From: Burkholderia ubonensis
GTDB lineage: Bacteria; Pseudomonadota; Gammaproteobacteria; Burkholderiales; Burkholderiaceae
Assembly (NCBI RefSeq): GCF_001718695.1
Contig: NZ_CP013420.1
Coordinates: 1,860,001-1,924,000 of the forward strand
DNA: 64,000 nucleotides
Direction: 5' to 3'
Shown: piece after piece, positions 13,758 to 26,768 of the stretch
Layout: each line of letters opens with the position of its first letter
How positions within the stretch are numbered: the stretch's first letter is position 1
Made by a program: the position numbers and the translations under genes
The notes under the pieces: generated by a model
The model's input: only the letters and a program-made list of their open reading frames with translations
Database searches by the model: none
What the model was told of the DNA's origin: nothing

Positions 13758-15614
13758 TTACGCGGTGACGCGGGCGGCCGCTTCGCCGACCAGCGCCCCG
13801 AAAACCGATGCGCCCTGCTCCGCCGGCGCGGCCGCCGCGCGGAACACGCCGAACAGCTCGCGCCCGAAGCCCACCTCGTTGTCCGCCTGGTGCAGCGGCT
13901 GCGCGACCGGGCGCGCCTGCCATTCGGCGTCGTCGACCACGATGTCGAGCACGCCGGCCTCGGCGTCGATCACGATCGTGTCGCCCGTCTTCACCTTGCC
14001 GAGCGGGCCGTTCAGCAGCGCTTCCGGCGATACGTGGATCACCGCCGGCACCTTGCCCGACGCACCGGACATGCGGCCGTCGGTGACGAGCGCGACATGG
14101 AAGCCCTGATCCTGCAGCACGCCGAGCAGCGGCGTCAAACGGTGCAGCTCGGGCATCCCGTTCGCGCGCGCCCCCTGGAAGCGCACCACCGCGACGAAGT
14201 CGCGCTTCAGCTCGCCGCGGTCGAACGCTTCCTGCACGGCCTCCTGCGAATCGAACACGATCGCGGGTGCTTGCACCTTGCGGTGCTCCGGCGCGACCGC
14301 CGAAATCTTGATCACGCCGCGGCCGAGGCGGCCCTGCATCAGGCGCAGCCCGCCGTCCGGCTGGAACGGCTCGCCGATCGGGCGCAGCACCTTCGTGTCG
14401 TGGCTCTCGGCCGCGCCGTCGACCCACGTCAGCTTGCCGTCGATCAGCCTCGGCTCCTTCGTGTAGTGCGACAGGCCACGGCCGGCAACGGTCGTCACGT
14501 CCTCATGCAGCAGCCCGCCTTCGAGCAGGTTGCGCACCAGGAACGCGATGCCGCCCGCCGCGTGGAAATGGTTCACGTCGGCCTTGCCGTTCGGATAGAT
14601 CTTCGCGAGCAGCGGCACCGCGCCCGACAGCTCGTCGAAGTCGTCCCAGTCGATCAGGATGCCGGCCGCGCGCGCGATCGCGACGAGGTGCAGCGTGTGG
14701 TTGGTGGAGCCGCCCGTCGCGAGCAGCGCGACGATGCCGTTGACGATCGCCTTCTCGTCGATCACGTGGCCGATCGGCGTGTAGTGGCCGCGCTCGACGG
14801 TCAGGTCGAGCACGCGGCGCGCGGCCTCGGCCGTCAGCGCGTCGCGCAGCGGCGTGTGCGGATGGACGAACGCCGAGCCCGGCAGGTGCAGGCCCATCAG
14901 CTCCATCAGCATCTGGTTGCTGTTCGCGGTGCCGTAGAACGTGCAGGTGCCGTGGCCGTGGTATGCGGCCGACTCGGCCTCGAGCAGCGCGTCGCGGCCG
15001 ACCTGGCCGGTCGCGAACTGCTGGCGGATCCTCGCCTTGTCGTCGTTGGACAGGCCGCTCGTCATCGGGCCGGCCGGCACGAAGATCGTCGGCAGGTGGC
15101 CGAACTGCAGCGCGCCGATCAGCAGGCCCGGCACGATCTTGTCGCAGATGCCGAGGCACAGCGCCGCGTCGAACATGTTGTGCGTGAGCGCGATCGCGGT
15201 GCCCATCGCGATCGCCTCGCGCGAGAACAGCGACAGCTCCATCCCCGGGTTGCCCTGCGTGACCCCGTCGCACATCGCCGGCACGCCGCCCGCGAACTGC
15301 GCGACGCCGCCGTTCGCGCGCGCGGCCGCCTTGATGATGTCCGGGAAATCCTTGTACGGCGCGTGCGCGGACAGCATCTCGTTGTACGAGGACACGATGC
15401 CGATGTTCGGTTGCTTGATCGCCTTGATCTCGAACTTGTCGTTGCCTTCGAGGCCCGCGAAACCGTGTGCGAGGTTCGCGCACGACAGCGCGCCGCGTGC
15501 GGGGAACCGGCCCTGCGCGCCGTCGATGCGCTTCAGGTAAGCGGAACGGGTCGACTGGCTGCGCGCGATCACGCGTTCGGTGACTTTCGCCAGGGTGGGA
15601 TGCAGCGAGGTCAT
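13758..15614 (-). CDS. edd: 6-phosphogluconate dehydratase
   Basis: This enzyme removes water from 6-phosphogluconate to give KDPG, using an Fe-S cluster (618 residues, the normal size). The IlvD/Edd signatures are [14 protein letters not shown] near residue 135, CDKIVPG near 180, [17 protein letters not shown] near 225, and [20 protein letters not shown] in the C-terminal third. Cluster-binding cysteines are intact. The ATG at 15614 has a GGAG site upstream. The divergent hexR gene and two HexR-like operators lie upstream. Confidence 0.96.
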   Translation of the reverse strand: MTSLHPTLAKVTERVIARSQSTRSAYLKRIDGAQGRFPARGALSCANLAHGFAGLEGNDKFEIKAIKQPNIGIVSSYNEMLSAHAPYKDFPDIIKAAARANGGVAQFAGGVPAMCDGVTQGNPGMELSLFSREAIAMGTAIALTHNMFDAALCLGICDKIVPGLLIGALQFGHLPTIFVPAGPMTSGLSNDDKARIRQQFATGQVGRDALLEAESAAYHGHGTCTFYGTANSNQMLMELMGLHLPGSAFVHPHTPLRDALTAEAARRVLDLTVERGHYTPIGHVIDEKAIVNGIVALLATGGSTNHTLHLVAIARAAGILIDWDDFDELSGAVPLLAKIYPNGKADVNHFHAAGGIAFLVRNLLEGGLLHEDVTTVAGRGLSHYTKEPRLIDGKLTWVDGAAESHDTKVLRPIGEPFQPDGGLRLMQGRLGRGVIKISAVAPEHRKVQAPAIVFDSQEAVQEAFDRGELKRDFVAVVRFQGARANGMPELHRLTPLLGVLQDQGFHVALVTDGRMSGASGKVPAVIHVSPEALLNGPLGKVKTGDTIVIDAEAGVLDIVVDDAEWQARPVAQPLHQADNEVGFGRELFGVFRAAAAPAEQGASVFGALVGEAAARVTA

Positions 15615-15698
15615 GCTGGGCGCTCCTGTATGCCGGCCGACACCGGCGGTTGGAATCGTGGGGACGGTCGAATGCAACGACTGAACGCAGCCAGTCTA

Positions 15699-15711
15699 GT
15701 AGAAAAACTAC
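15699..15711. promoter_or_regulatory. HexR-type operator, edd-proximal
   Basis: GTAG-AAAAA-CTAC forms an inverted repeat 85 bp upstream of edd. The wider site AGTAG-N5-CTACA differs by one base from the perfect hexR-proximal copy at 15841. Repression of edd-eda by HexR, relieved by KDPG, is known in proteobacteria; here it is inferred from position and sequence. Confidence 0.75.
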
Positions 15712-15840
15712 ATGCACGCAATGTGGATTGGCATACCCGAAACCCGCATTCCCGCTACAGCCAAGGCAATACCTAGTGAAAACCCTAATCTCGCCCCTCA
15801 AACCCTCCAGCAAACCCATCAATTCGAGCTAGCATTTTGA

Positions 15841-15855
15841 TGTAGATTTTCTACA
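15841..15855. promoter_or_regulatory. HexR-type operator, hexR-proximal
   Basis: TGTAG-ATTTT-CTACA is a perfect inverted repeat 56 bp upstream of hexR, matching the TGTAG-N5-CTACA class of HexR sites. It suggests autoregulation. Confidence 0.8.
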
Positions 15856-15910
15856 ATTCGATTGCGATACACTCACCATCCGAACCCGATTTCCACCTAC
15901 CTGCCGTCCC

Positions 15911-16759
15911 ATGCTGCCCCGCATCGAAGCGATCCGCCCCGAACTGCGCCCGTCCGAGCGCAAGCTCGCCGACTACATCCTCGCCGCGCCGCGCGAGGTG
16001 CTCGACCTCGCGATGACCGAGCTGTCCGCGCGCGCCGGCGTCAGCCAGCCGACGATCGCGCGCTTCTGCCAGGCGCTCGGCTGCAGCGGCTTTCGCGAGT
16101 TCAAGATCCGGCTCGCGCAGAGCGTCGCGCCGGGCGTGTCGTCGGTCTACCGCGACGTCGAGCCTAACGAGCCCGCGCCGGGCATCATCGGCAAGGTGTT
16201 CGACCGCACGATCGGCGCGCTGATCGAGGTGCGCAACAGCCTGTCGGCGGGCAGCGTCGCCGATGCGATCGCGCTGCTGTCGAACGCGTCGCGCATCGAG
16301 TTCTACGGCGCGGGCGGCTCGGGCATCGCCGCGCAGGACATCCAGCACAAGTTCTTCCGGCTCGGCGTGCCGAGCGTCGCGTATTCGGATCCGCACACGT
16401 TCTCGATGTCGTCGGCGCTGCTCGGCCCGCAGGACGTCGTCGTCGCGATCTCGAACACCGGCCGCACGCGCGACATCGTCGAGGCCGCGCGCGCGGCGCT
16501 CGCGTGCGGCGCGAAAGTCGTCGCGATCACGCAAAGCCACTCGCCGCTCGCGAAGCTGGCGACGGTGAACCTCGCGTCGAACGTCGCGGAGGAAACCGAC
16601 GTGTTCTCGCCGATGACGTCGCGGATGTCGCACCTCGCGATCGGCGACATCCTCGCGGTCGGCGTCGCGCTGTCGCGCGGGCCCGCGCTGATGGAACGGG
16701 TCGGCCGCGCGAAGGAAGCGATCACGCGCCGCCGGATCGACGCGAACGCGAAGGAGTAG
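15911..16759 (+). CDS. hexR: RpiR-family regulator of central carbon metabolism
   Basis: This is a transcription factor of 282 residues. An N-terminal HTH_6 domain covers about residues 1-75 (SERKLADYILAAP, then AGVSQPTIARFCQALGCSGFREFKIRLAQ). A sugar isomerase (SIS) domain follows, about residues 120-250 (IEFYGAGGSGIAAQDIQHKFFRLG, SNTGRTRDIVEAA), which in HexR binds KDPG. The gene is divergent from edd-eda with two matched operators between them, the usual arrangement. The name is given on this context and on the HexR-like HTH. A 12-bp terminator follows. Confidence 0.9.
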   Translation: MLPRIEAIRPELRPSERKLADYILAAPREVLDLAMTELSARAGVSQPTIARFCQALGCSGFREFKIRLAQSVAPGVSSVYRDVEPNEPAPGIIGKVFDRTIGALIEVRNSLSAGSVADAIALLSNASRIEFYGAGGSGIAAQDIQHKFFRLGVPSVAYSDPHTFSMSSALLGPQDVVVAISNTGRTRDIVEAARAALACGAKVVAITQSHSPLAKLATVNLASNVAEETDVFSPMTSRMSHLAIGDILAVGVALSRGPALMERVGRAKEAITRRRIDANAKE

Positions 16760-16788
16760 GCACGCTCGTCCGCGCGGAACGTGTAAAC

Positions 16789-16820
16789 GACAAACGGCGC
16801 CCCGAAGAGCGCCGTTTGTC
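16789..16820. terminator. Hairpin between hexR and the hemJ-like gene
   Basis: A perfect 12-bp stem (16789-16800 with 16809-16820) with an 8-nt loop separates convergent genes. T-runs are short, but the position fits a shared terminator. Confidence 0.7.
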
Positions 16821-16843
16821 CATTGCGGGCGGGAACGACGAAA

Positions 16844-17266
16844 TCAGAACGGCTTGATGACCGCGAGCGCGACCGCCGCGAGCATCCCGAGCACCGGCAG
16901 CTCGTTGAACACGCGATACCACCGGTCGGAGCGGCGGTTCTCGCCGCGCTCGAACACCTTCAGCAGGTGGCCGCAATACGCGTGATAGACGATCAGCAGC
17001 AGCACGACCGCGACCTTCGCGTGCACCCAGCCCTGCCCCTGGCCGATGCCGACCGCGAGCCACAGCCACATGCCGCACGCGAGCGCCGGAACCGCGATGA
17101 GCGTCATGAAGCGGAACAGCTTGCGCGCCATCACGAGCAGCCGGCGAATCGCGGCGGGATCGGTTTCCATCGCGAGGTTCACGTAGATGCGCGGCAGGTA
17201 GAACAGCCCCGCGAACCACGATGCGATCAGTACGATATGGAACGTCTTGACCCAGAGCATTGCCAT
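16844..17266 (-). CDS. HemJ-like protoporphyrinogen oxidase (CopD/UPF0093 family)
   Basis: This is a small four-helix membrane protein of 140 residues. The N-terminus MLWVKTFHIVLIASWFAGLFYLPRIYV carries the conserved histidine of the HemJ family, and later GWVHAKVAVVLLLIVYHAYCGH and RWYRVFNELPVL contain the conserved lysine, histidine and Arg-Asn-Glu residues. HemJ oxidises protoporphyrinogen IX in heme synthesis in bacteria without HemG/HemY; whether that is its job here depends on the rest of the genome. It lies 17 nt downstream of proA. Confidence 0.85.
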   Translation of the reverse strand: MAMLWVKTFHIVLIASWFAGLFYLPRIYVNLAMETDPAAIRRLLVMARKLFRFMTLIAVPALACGMWLWLAVGIGQGQGWVHAKVAVVLLLIVYHAYCGHLLKVFERGENRRSDRWYRVFNELPVLGMLAAVALAVIKPF

Positions 17267-17283
17267 CGGTTGCGCGCCTCGCG

Positions 17284-18555
17284 TTACTGACGGCCCTCGC
17301 CGTGCCCGAGCACGACGTACTTCAGCGACGTCAGCCCTTCGAGACCGACCGGCCCGCGCGCATGCAGCTTGTCGTTCGAGATGCCGATCTCCGCGCCGAG
17401 GCCGAATTCGAAGCCGTCGGCGAAGCGCGTCGACGCGTTGACCATCACGCTCGCCGAATCGACTTCGCGCAGGAAGCGCATCGCGCGGTCGTGATCCTCG
17501 GTGACGATCGCGTCCGTGTGGTGCGAGCCGTAATGGTTGACGTGCTCGATCGCGGCGTCGAGGCCGTCGACGACCTTGATCGCGAGCACCGGCGCGAGGT
17601 ATTCGGTGTGCCAGTCTTCCTCGGTCGCATCGACGAGCGGGCCGACGCCGGCGTCGGCGAGCACCGCGCGCGCGGCCGCATCGACGCGCAGCTCGACGCT
17701 CTTCTCGCGATACAGGCGGCCGAGCGGCGGCAGCACGGCTTGCGCGACGCCGCTCGCGACGAGCAGCGTCTCCATCGTGTTGCACGTGCCGTAGCGGTGC
17801 GTCTTCGCGTTGTCGCAGACGGTGAGCGCCTTGTCCAGGTCCGCGCGATCGTCGACGTAGACGTGGCAGATGCCGTCGAGGTGCTTGATCATCGGCACGC
17901 GCGCCTCGTTGATCAGGCGCTCGATCAGGCTCTTGCCGCCGCGCGGCACGATCACGTCGACGTATTCGGCCATCGTGATCAGCTTGCCGACCGCCGCGCG
18001 ATCGGCGGTTTCGACGACCTGCACCGCGTCCTGCGGCAGGCCCGCCGACGCGAGCCCTTCGCCGATCAGCTTCGCGAGCGCCGCATTCGATTCGAGCGCC
18101 TCGGAGCCGCCGCGCAGGATCGTCGCGTTGCCGGACTTCAGGCACAGCGCCGCCGCGTCGATCGTCACGTTCGGGCGCGATTCGTAGATGATGCCGATCA
18201 CGCCGAGCGGCACGCGCATCTGGCCAACCTGGATCCCGCTCGGGCGGAACTTGAGGTTGCCGATCTCGCCGATCGGATCGGCGAGCGACGCGACCTGGCG
18301 CAGGCCTTCGACCATCGTCTTCAGCGCCTTGTCGGACAGCGTCAGGCGATCGATGAACGCCGCATCGTGCCCCTTGTCACGGGCCCGCGCGACGTCGCGC
18401 GCGTTCGCGTCCTTCAGTGCCTGCGCATCGCGCTCGATCGCACGGGCGACCGCATCGAGCGCCGCGTTCTTCGCCGCCGTGCTGGCGCGCGCCATCGCGC
18501 GGGAAGCCTGCCGGGCGCGGCGACCCAGGTCCGTCATGTACTGGTCGATATCCAT
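17284..18555 (-). CDS. proA: Gamma-glutamyl phosphate reductase
   Basis: This enzyme reduces gamma-glutamyl phosphate to glutamate semialdehyde with NADPH in proline synthesis (423 residues). The aldehyde dehydrogenase-like fold shows [16 protein letters not shown] near residue 110, [44 protein letters not shown] with the catalytic cysteine near 265, and [26 protein letters not shown] near the end. It starts at MDIDQYM after holA. The frame continues open upstream into holA as a GC artefact. Confidence 0.95.
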   Translation of the reverse strand: MDIDQYMTDLGRRARQASRAMARASTAAKNAALDAVARAIERDAQALKDANARDVARARDKGHDAAFIDRLTLSDKALKTMVEGLRQVASLADPIGEIGNLKFRPSGIQVGQMRVPLGVIGIIYESRPNVTIDAAALCLKSGNATILRGGSEALESNAALAKLIGEGLASAGLPQDAVQVVETADRAAVGKLITMAEYVDVIVPRGGKSLIERLINEARVPMIKHLDGICHVYVDDRADLDKALTVCDNAKTHRYGTCNTMETLLVASGVAQAVLPPLGRLYREKSVELRVDAAARAVLADAGVGPLVDATEEDWHTEYLAPVLAIKVVDGLDAAIEHVNHYGSHHTDAIVTEDHDRAMRFLREVDSASVMVNASTRFADGFEFGLGAEIGISNDKLHARGPVGLEGLTSLKYVVLGHGEGRQ

Positions 18556-18692
18556 CGTGTGACTCGAAAAGCGGGCCGCGCAACGCGGCATGAATTCGTC
18601 GGGAAAGGCGCGACGCGGCGGCATCGGCCGCGCCGGCTGTCGAAGCAATTGTAAGCGGGTTGCGGGCGGCGCGCTGGCGCCGCAGGCGGGAC

Positions 18693-19800
18693 TTAGCGCC
18701 GCACGCCGCGACCCGCGGTCGGCGGTCGCTCGCCTTGCGCGCCCTGCGCGAGCGCGACCGTCATCGCGAGCTGGAACAGGCCGTCCCACGGATCGGGCGG
18801 CGGTTCGTCCTGCGTGCGCCGGCCCGGCGTCACCGCGGACAGGCCCTTGACCTGCCGGTCGAGGCGCGCGGCGAACGCCAGCGCCTTCTCGAGCGCGGCT
18901 TCGGTCACGCGGCCGAGCGCGGGGCCGACCAGCCGCTCGCGCGGCCCCCATACGCGGTTCTCGCGCAGCAGCGTCGCGAGCGGCTTGCCGGCCGCGAACG
19001 CCGCGCTTGATCCGCAGCAGCGTGCGCAGCTCCTCGACGACCGCCCACATCACGAGCACGATCGCCTCGCCCTCGCCCTTCAGGCCGTCGATCATCCGCG
19101 CGAGCCGCGCGGCGTCGCCGGCGAGCATCGCCTCGTTCAGCTTGAAGACGTCGTAGCGGGCGACGTTCAGCACCGCGTCGTGCACCTGCTCGAACGACAG
19201 CGCGCCCTGCGGATACAGCAGGCCGAGCTTCTGGATTTCCTGGTGCGCGGCGAGCAGGTTGCCCTCGACGCGCTCCGCGATGAACTGCAGCGCGCGCCGG
19301 CCATCGTCGCCGGCCGCGACGCGCTGGCCCTGCATCGCGAGGCGCTGGCCGATCCAGTTCGGCAGCTGCGCGCGGTCGACCGGATCGATCTTCAGCGCGA
19401 CGCCACCGTTCAGGAGCGCGGTGAACCACGCAGATTTCTGCGTCGCCGCATCGAGGCGCGGCAGCGTGACGAGCACCAGCGCATCCGGATTGTTCGCGGC
19501 GGCGAGCGCCTTCAGCGCGTCGGCGCCTTCCTTGCCGGGCTTGCCCGACGGAATGCGCAGCTCGATCAGCTGGCGCTCGCCGAACAGCGACATCGCCTGG
19601 GTCGCGCCGAGCAGCAGGCTCCAGTCGAAGCCGCGCTCGACCGTGTGCACCGAGCGCTCGGTGAAGCCGGCCGCGCGCGCGGCGGCGCGGATCCGGTCGC
19701 ACGCTTCCTGCGCGAGCAGCGGCTCGTCGCCGAATACGGTATAGAGCCCGGCCAGCCCCTTCGCGAGGTGCGGCTCCAACGCGTCTAGTCGCAGTTGCAT
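18693..19800 (-). CDS. holA: DNA polymerase III delta subunit, with an apparent frameshift
   Basis: HolA is the clamp-loader subunit that opens the beta clamp. The N-terminal two thirds read normally: [33 protein letters not shown], then [22 protein letters not shown] and [20 protein letters not shown]. At about 18991-19000, after LLRIKRGV, the frame shifts; the continuation [22 protein letters not shown] lies in another frame and ends at 18693. The span is 3n+1, so one extra base explains it and restores about 368 residues. As holA is usually essential, an assembly indel is more likely than gene loss. It sits in the widespread leuS-lptE-holA order. Confidence 0.9.
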
Positions 19801-19820
19801 CGGTTCGTGCGCCCCGCGTT

Positions 19821-23042
<3,222 letters not shown>

Positions 23043-23133
23043 TCAGGCGGGCACGCGGAAGTGGACGAAATCGGGCAGCCCGGCGGCGGCGGCAGGCACA
23101 CGGGTCGCGGGCCTGCATCGTGGTTGCCGGATC

Positions 23134-23174
23134 TTCGCCGGGTAACCCGGCGGTGCTCCGGGTTACCCGGCGAA
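23134..23174. repeat. Perfect 17-bp inverted repeat in the exbD-leuS gap
   Basis: TTCGCCGGGTAACCCGG at 23134-23150 pairs perfectly with 23158-23174 across a 7-nt loop, and each arm contains the 13-nt palindrome CCGGGTWACCCGG. It may end the exbB-exbD transcript or act as a control site ahead of leuS. The 281-bp gap (23007-23287) holds no gene that I can see. Confidence 0.7.
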
Positions 23175-23287
23175 ACCCTGCCGACCGGGCGGAAACGACG
23201 ATTATACCGTCCGTGACGGCCGGTACGGCCGGTGTCGCGGGCCGGCATGCATTCTTGTGCGGAGCGCGTGCATGCGACGCGCTCCGC

Positions 23288-23743
23288 TCAGGGTTTCGCG
23301 CCCGCGGCGGTGGGCGCGGCGGCGCCCGCCGGCGGCAGGTCGGTCACGAAGCCGATCCGCGCGAGGCCCGCGGCTTGCGCCGCGCCCATCACCTGCGCGA
23401 TCACGTCATAGCGCGTCGCGCGCGACGCGCGCAGCCGCAGCTCGGGCGGCGTGCCGGCCGCGGCGGCCGCGCGCAACCGCGCCGGCAGCGCGTCGAGCGC
23501 GACCGGCGTGTCGTCCCAATAGAGCTTGCCCGCGTCGTCGATCGACAGCGTGATGGCCTGCGGCGTGTCGCGCGCGGCTTCGGCCGCGACCTTCGGCAAA
23601 TCGAGCCGGATCGCATGCGTCATCAGCGGCGCGGTCACGATGAAAATGACGAGCAGCACGAGCATCACGTCGATCAGCGGCGTCATGTTGATCTCCGCCA
23701 TCGGCGCGGACGTCTTGTGGTGCTCCAGTCCGCCGAATGCCAT
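23288..23743 (-). CDS. exbD: ExbD/TolR family biopolymer transport protein
   Basis: This proton-channel partner of ExbB energises an outer-membrane transport or Tol-type system. It has 151 residues: a short cytoplasmic N-terminus MAFGGLEHHKTSAPMAEINMTPLIDVMLVLLVIFIVTAPL, in which the transmembrane helix carries the conserved aspartate (PLIDVMLVLL), then a periplasmic domain with LDLPK and an Ala/Pro-rich tail. It follows exbB closely. ExbD versus TolR cannot be settled from the sequence alone. Confidence 0.88.
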   Translation of the reverse strand: MAFGGLEHHKTSAPMAEINMTPLIDVMLVLLVIFIVTAPLMTHAIRLDLPKVAAEAARDTPQAITLSIDDAGKLYWDDTPVALDALPARLRAAAAAGTPPELRLRASRATRYDVIAQVMGAAQAAGLARIGFVTDLPPAGAAAPTAAGAKP

Positions 23744-23770
23744 GGTTGCCCCTTTTTCGGAAAGCGCGCG

Positions 23771-24437
23771 TCAGGCGTCGCGCGCACACGAACACGTGCA
23801 GGTCGCGCGCGAAGCCGTCGAGCTCCTCGGCGAGCTGGCGCACGAGCCGCCCGAGGATGTTGTATGCGAGCACGGCCGGGATCGCGACCACGAGCCCGAA
23901 CGCGGTCATGATCAGCGCCTCGCCGACCGGCCCCGCGACGCTCTCGATCTGCGCCTGCCCGCTCGCGGCGATGCTGCCGAGCGCGTGATAGATGCCCCAG
24001 ACGGTGCCGAGCAGCCCGACGAACGGCGCGGTGCTGCCGATCGACGCGAGCAGCACCTGGCCGAACTCGAGCCGCCGCTGCGAGCGCAGCATCGCATGGC
24101 GCAGCGCGCGCAGCACCCGCTCGCTGCGTTCGACGCGCGCGGCCAGCGCGGCGGGGTCATGGTCGTGGGCCGCGTCGCGCGCGGCTTCGGCGAGCGGCAC
24201 GAACACGCGCTCGCGATCGGCGCCGGCGAGCGCCGCGATGCCCGCGTCGAGCGTCGGCGCCCGCCAGAACGCGGCGAGCGCGCCCGGCCCCTGCCACTTC
24301 GCACGGACCAGCAGCCAGGCCTTCACGACGAGGAAGCACCAGCTGGCGACGGACATCGCCGCCAGCACGTAGGCGACGGCGTGCGTGACCGCATCGCCGC
24401 TTTCGAGGTAGTGGATGACGCCGGTGGGAATCGCCAT
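23771..24437 (-). CDS. exbB: MotA/TolQ/ExbB family proton channel, frame disturbed at the 3' end
   Basis: This inner-membrane protein forms the channel with ExbD. It has three hydrophobic segments: VLAAMSVASWCFLVVKAWLL near residue 25, FGQVLLASIGSTAPFVGLLGTVWGIYHAL near 130 and GPVGEALIMTAFGLVVAIPAVLAYNILG near 175. As written, the frame runs on past FARDLHVFV and would overlap exbD by 338 nt in a shadow frame, which is not credible. A one-base change at about 23775-23790 would instead end the protein with a TGA at 23771, giving about 221 residues and a 27-nt gap to exbD. I give that expected end. Confidence 0.82.
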
Positions 24438-24455
24438 CGGAGTGTCCGCCGCGCG

Positions 24456-25253
24456 TCAGCGCAGGCCGAGCACGTCCTGCATCTCGTACAGGCCGGCGCC
24501 GCGCGCCGACAGGAAGCGCACCGCGCGCAGCGCGCCCTGCGCGTACGACACGCGGCTCGACGACTTGTGAGTGATCTCGATCCGCTCGCCGATCCCGGCG
24601 AACAGCACGGTGTGATCGCCGACGATGTCGCCGCCGCGGATCGCCGAGAAGCCGATCGTCGACGGATCGCGCTCGCCCGTCACGCCGTGGCGGCCGTACA
24701 CCGCGCAGTCGTCGAGCGAGCGGCCGAGCGCGCCGGCGACCGCTTCGCCCATCATCAGCGCGGTGCCCGACGGCGCATCGACCTTGTGACGGTGATGGGC
24801 CTCGATGATCTCGATGTCGTAGCCGTGCGAGAAGTGCTTCGCGGCGAATTCGAGCAGCTTCAGCGTGACGTTCACGCCGACGCTCATGTTCGCGGAGAAC
24901 ACGATGCCGATCCGGTCCGACGCGGCGCGCAACGTCGCCTTCTGCTCGTCGGTGAAGCCGGTCGTGCCGATCACGAGCTTCACGTCGTGGCGCAGCGCGG
25001 CCTCGACGTGCGCGATCGTGCCTTCCGGACGCGTGAAATCGATCAGGTAGTCGGCCTGCGCGAACACGGCGTCGATGTCATCGGTCAGCCGGATGCCGGT
25101 TTCCCTGCCGAGGAACGCGCCCGCGTCCTGGCCGAGATGCGGCGAGCCGGCGCGGTCGAGCGCGCCGACGAGCTGCGCGTCGGAATCGTTGAGAACGGTT
25201 TCGATCAGCATCCGGCCCATGCGGCCCGACGCCCCGGCAATCGCAATCTTCAT
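24456..25253 (-). CDS. dapB: 4-hydroxy-tetrahydrodipicolinate reductase
   Basis: This enzyme carries out the NAD(P)H-dependent step of lysine and meso-diaminopimelate synthesis (265 residues). The Rossmann motif GASGRMGRM lies at residues 7-15, IGTTGF near 95, and the substrate signature [15 protein letters not shown] near 150, with the catalytic His pair and Lys. It lies between bamE and exbB on the same strand, starting 63 nt after the bamE stop. Confidence 0.96.
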   Translation of the reverse strand: MKIAIAGASGRMGRMLIETVLNDSDAQLVGALDRAGSPHLGQDAGAFLGRETGIRLTDDIDAVFAQADYLIDFTRPEGTIAHVEAALRHDVKLVIGTTGFTDEQKATLRAASDRIGIVFSANMSVGVNVTLKLLEFAAKHFSHGYDIEIIEAHHRHKVDAPSGTALMMGEAVAGALGRSLDDCAVYGRHGVTGERDPSTIGFSAIRGGDIVGDHTVLFAGIGERIEITHKSSSRVSYAQGALRAVRFLSARGAGLYEMQDVLGLR

Positions 25254-25316
25254 GGCTTTCTACACGAGAGGGTCAAGAGCGGGCGGCGCATGCCGCCCCG
25301 TTTCCGTGCGCCGCGC

Positions 25317-26114
25317 TTATTGCACCGGCGCGGTGACGGGCTGATTCTGCAGCGCATCGGACCCCTGCGGGCCGACGGGCGGCGCGGCCTCGTTCGACAC
25401 GGTCGGCTGCGGCGGGCGATGGAACTGGAACTGCGGCTGGATCGTCGGGTTCGCGCCCGGCGGCTGCCCGCCCGGCACCGGCGCGCCGGCCGACGCATGC
25501 GCGGACGGCGTGAAGCGCCGCGAGGACCCGCCCTGCCCGGACACCTGGCTGGTCGCGCGGTTGGCCGCGCGCGCGGCTTGCGCGTTCGCGTCCTGGTCGG
25601 CGACGGCGCCGACGCTCGCCGCTTCCGGCACCACGACCGCCGCCGGTGCGGCAGCCGCCTGCACCGCGCTCGCGCCGCTCGCACCGCTCGCAGCAGCGGC
25701 CGCCTGCTTCGCCTTCTTGCCGCGCTTGTCGCCGTCGATGTCGGCCAGCAGGTCGAGCTCCGACGGCAGGTTGTCGGCGCCCGTCCAGCTTGCGAGGCGG
25801 TCGCCCGAGAACGTCAGGACGAGATCGCGCTGCTGGACGACGGCCGTCGAGCCGCGCTTGAAGTAGAACAGGTAATCCCAGCGGTCGGCGTGGAACATGT
25901 CCGAGAGCAGCGGGGTGCCGAGCAGCGCGCGCACCTGCTCGCGCGTCATCCCGGTCTGCAGCTGCGACGCCTTCTCCTGCGACACGAAGTTACCCTGCAC
26001 GACCGTGATCCGGTAGGGCGTGATGCGCTGCGCGATGCGCTGCGTCACGCTGTCGTACGACGAACAACCAGCCAGCGCGGCAACGGCGGCGGCAGCGATG
26101 ATGACACTCCGCAT
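25317..26114 (-). CDS. bamE: Outer membrane assembly lipoprotein BamE
   Basis: This lipoprotein component of the BAM complex helps insert beta-barrel proteins. MRSVIIAAAAVAALAGC is a lipoprotein signal peptide with the acylated cysteine at 17. The SmpA/OmlA domain follows: PYRITVVQGNFVSQEKASQLQTGMTREQVRALLGTPLLSDMFHADRWDYLFYF at about residues 30-85. At 265 residues it is much longer than E. coli BamE (113), owing to a low-complexity Ala/Pro/Gln tail from about residue 130. That extension is common in Burkholderia as I recall. It is divergent from fur. Confidence 0.92.
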   Translation of the reverse strand: MRSVIIAAAAVAALAGCSSYDSVTQRIAQRITPYRITVVQGNFVSQEKASQLQTGMTREQVRALLGTPLLSDMFHADRWDYLFYFKRGSTAVVQQRDLVLTFSGDRLASWTGADNLPSELDLLADIDGDKRGKKAKQAAAAASGASGASAVQAAAAPAAVVVPEAASVGAVADQDANAQAARAANRATSQVSGQGGSSRRFTPSAHASAGAPVPGGQPPGANPTIQPQFQFHRPPQPTVSNEAAPPVGPQGSDALQNQPVTAPVQ

Positions 26115-26256
26115 GCGGCTCCTCTGAAAGTGCGAAAGAGATTCTGGAATCATTTCCCTCACCGTGCTGGCCCGCCTGGCAGGCCGCGCGTGTTTCTGGA
26201 ACGGCGAAAAGCCGGTAACATTGAAGCCCTGCATTGTACTCTAGGGATGCCTAGCC

Positions 26257-26685
26257 ATGACCAATCCGACGGATCTCAAGAATATCGGGCTGAAGGCCAC
26301 CCTACCGCGCCTCAAGATTCTCGAGATCTTCCAGCAAAGCCCCGTCCGCCACCTGACGGCCGAAGACGTCTACCGCAACCTGCTCAACGAGCAGCTCGAC
26401 ATCGGGCTCGCGACGGTCTACCGCGTGCTGACGCAGTTCGAGCAGGCCGGCCTGCTGACGCGCAGCAACTTCGAGTCCGGCAAGGCTGTGTTCGAGCTGA
26501 ACGAGGGCTCGCACCACGACCACCTCGTGTGCCTCGACTGCGGCCGGGTCGAGGAGTTCTTCGACGCGGAGATCGAGAGCCGCCAGCAGTCGATCGCGCG
26601 GGAACGCGGCTTCAAGCTCCAGGAGCACTCGCTCGCGATGTACGGCTCCTGCACGACCGAGAACTGCCCGCACCGCAAGCACTGA
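26257..26685 (+). CDS. fur: Ferric uptake regulator
   Basis: This is the iron-responsive repressor, a dimer of 142 residues. The winged HTH occupies about residues 10-85 ([29 protein letters not shown], then [19 protein letters not shown]). Metal sites are [16 protein letters not shown] near residue 90 and SCTTENCPH near the end, which together include the CxxC and Cys-x4-Cys ligands. Divergence from bamE (smpA/omlA) is a widely conserved arrangement. A terminator follows. Confidence 0.97.
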   Translation: MTNPTDLKNIGLKATLPRLKILEIFQQSPVRHLTAEDVYRNLLNEQLDIGLATVYRVLTQFEQAGLLTRSNFESGKAVFELNEGSHHDHLVCLDCGRVEEFFDAEIESRQQSIARERGFKLQEHSLAMYGSCTTENCPHRKH

Positions 26686-26706
26686 TCCGCGCGCACGCGC
26701 ACGCGA

Positions 26707-26748
26707 GACGGCCCGCCCGGCATTGCGCCGGCCGGGCCGTCGTCTTTT
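26707..26748 (+). terminator. fur terminator
   Basis: A 15-bp stem with one mismatch (26707-26721 with 26727-26741) and a 5-nt loop is followed by GTCTTTT. Confidence 0.8.
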
Positions 26749-26768
26749 GGGGCGCGTTCCGGCGCCGG

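Noticed and set aside
23134-23174. Short repeats as a CRISPR remnant
   Set aside because: There is only one inverted pair, with no direct repeats, spacers or cas genes.
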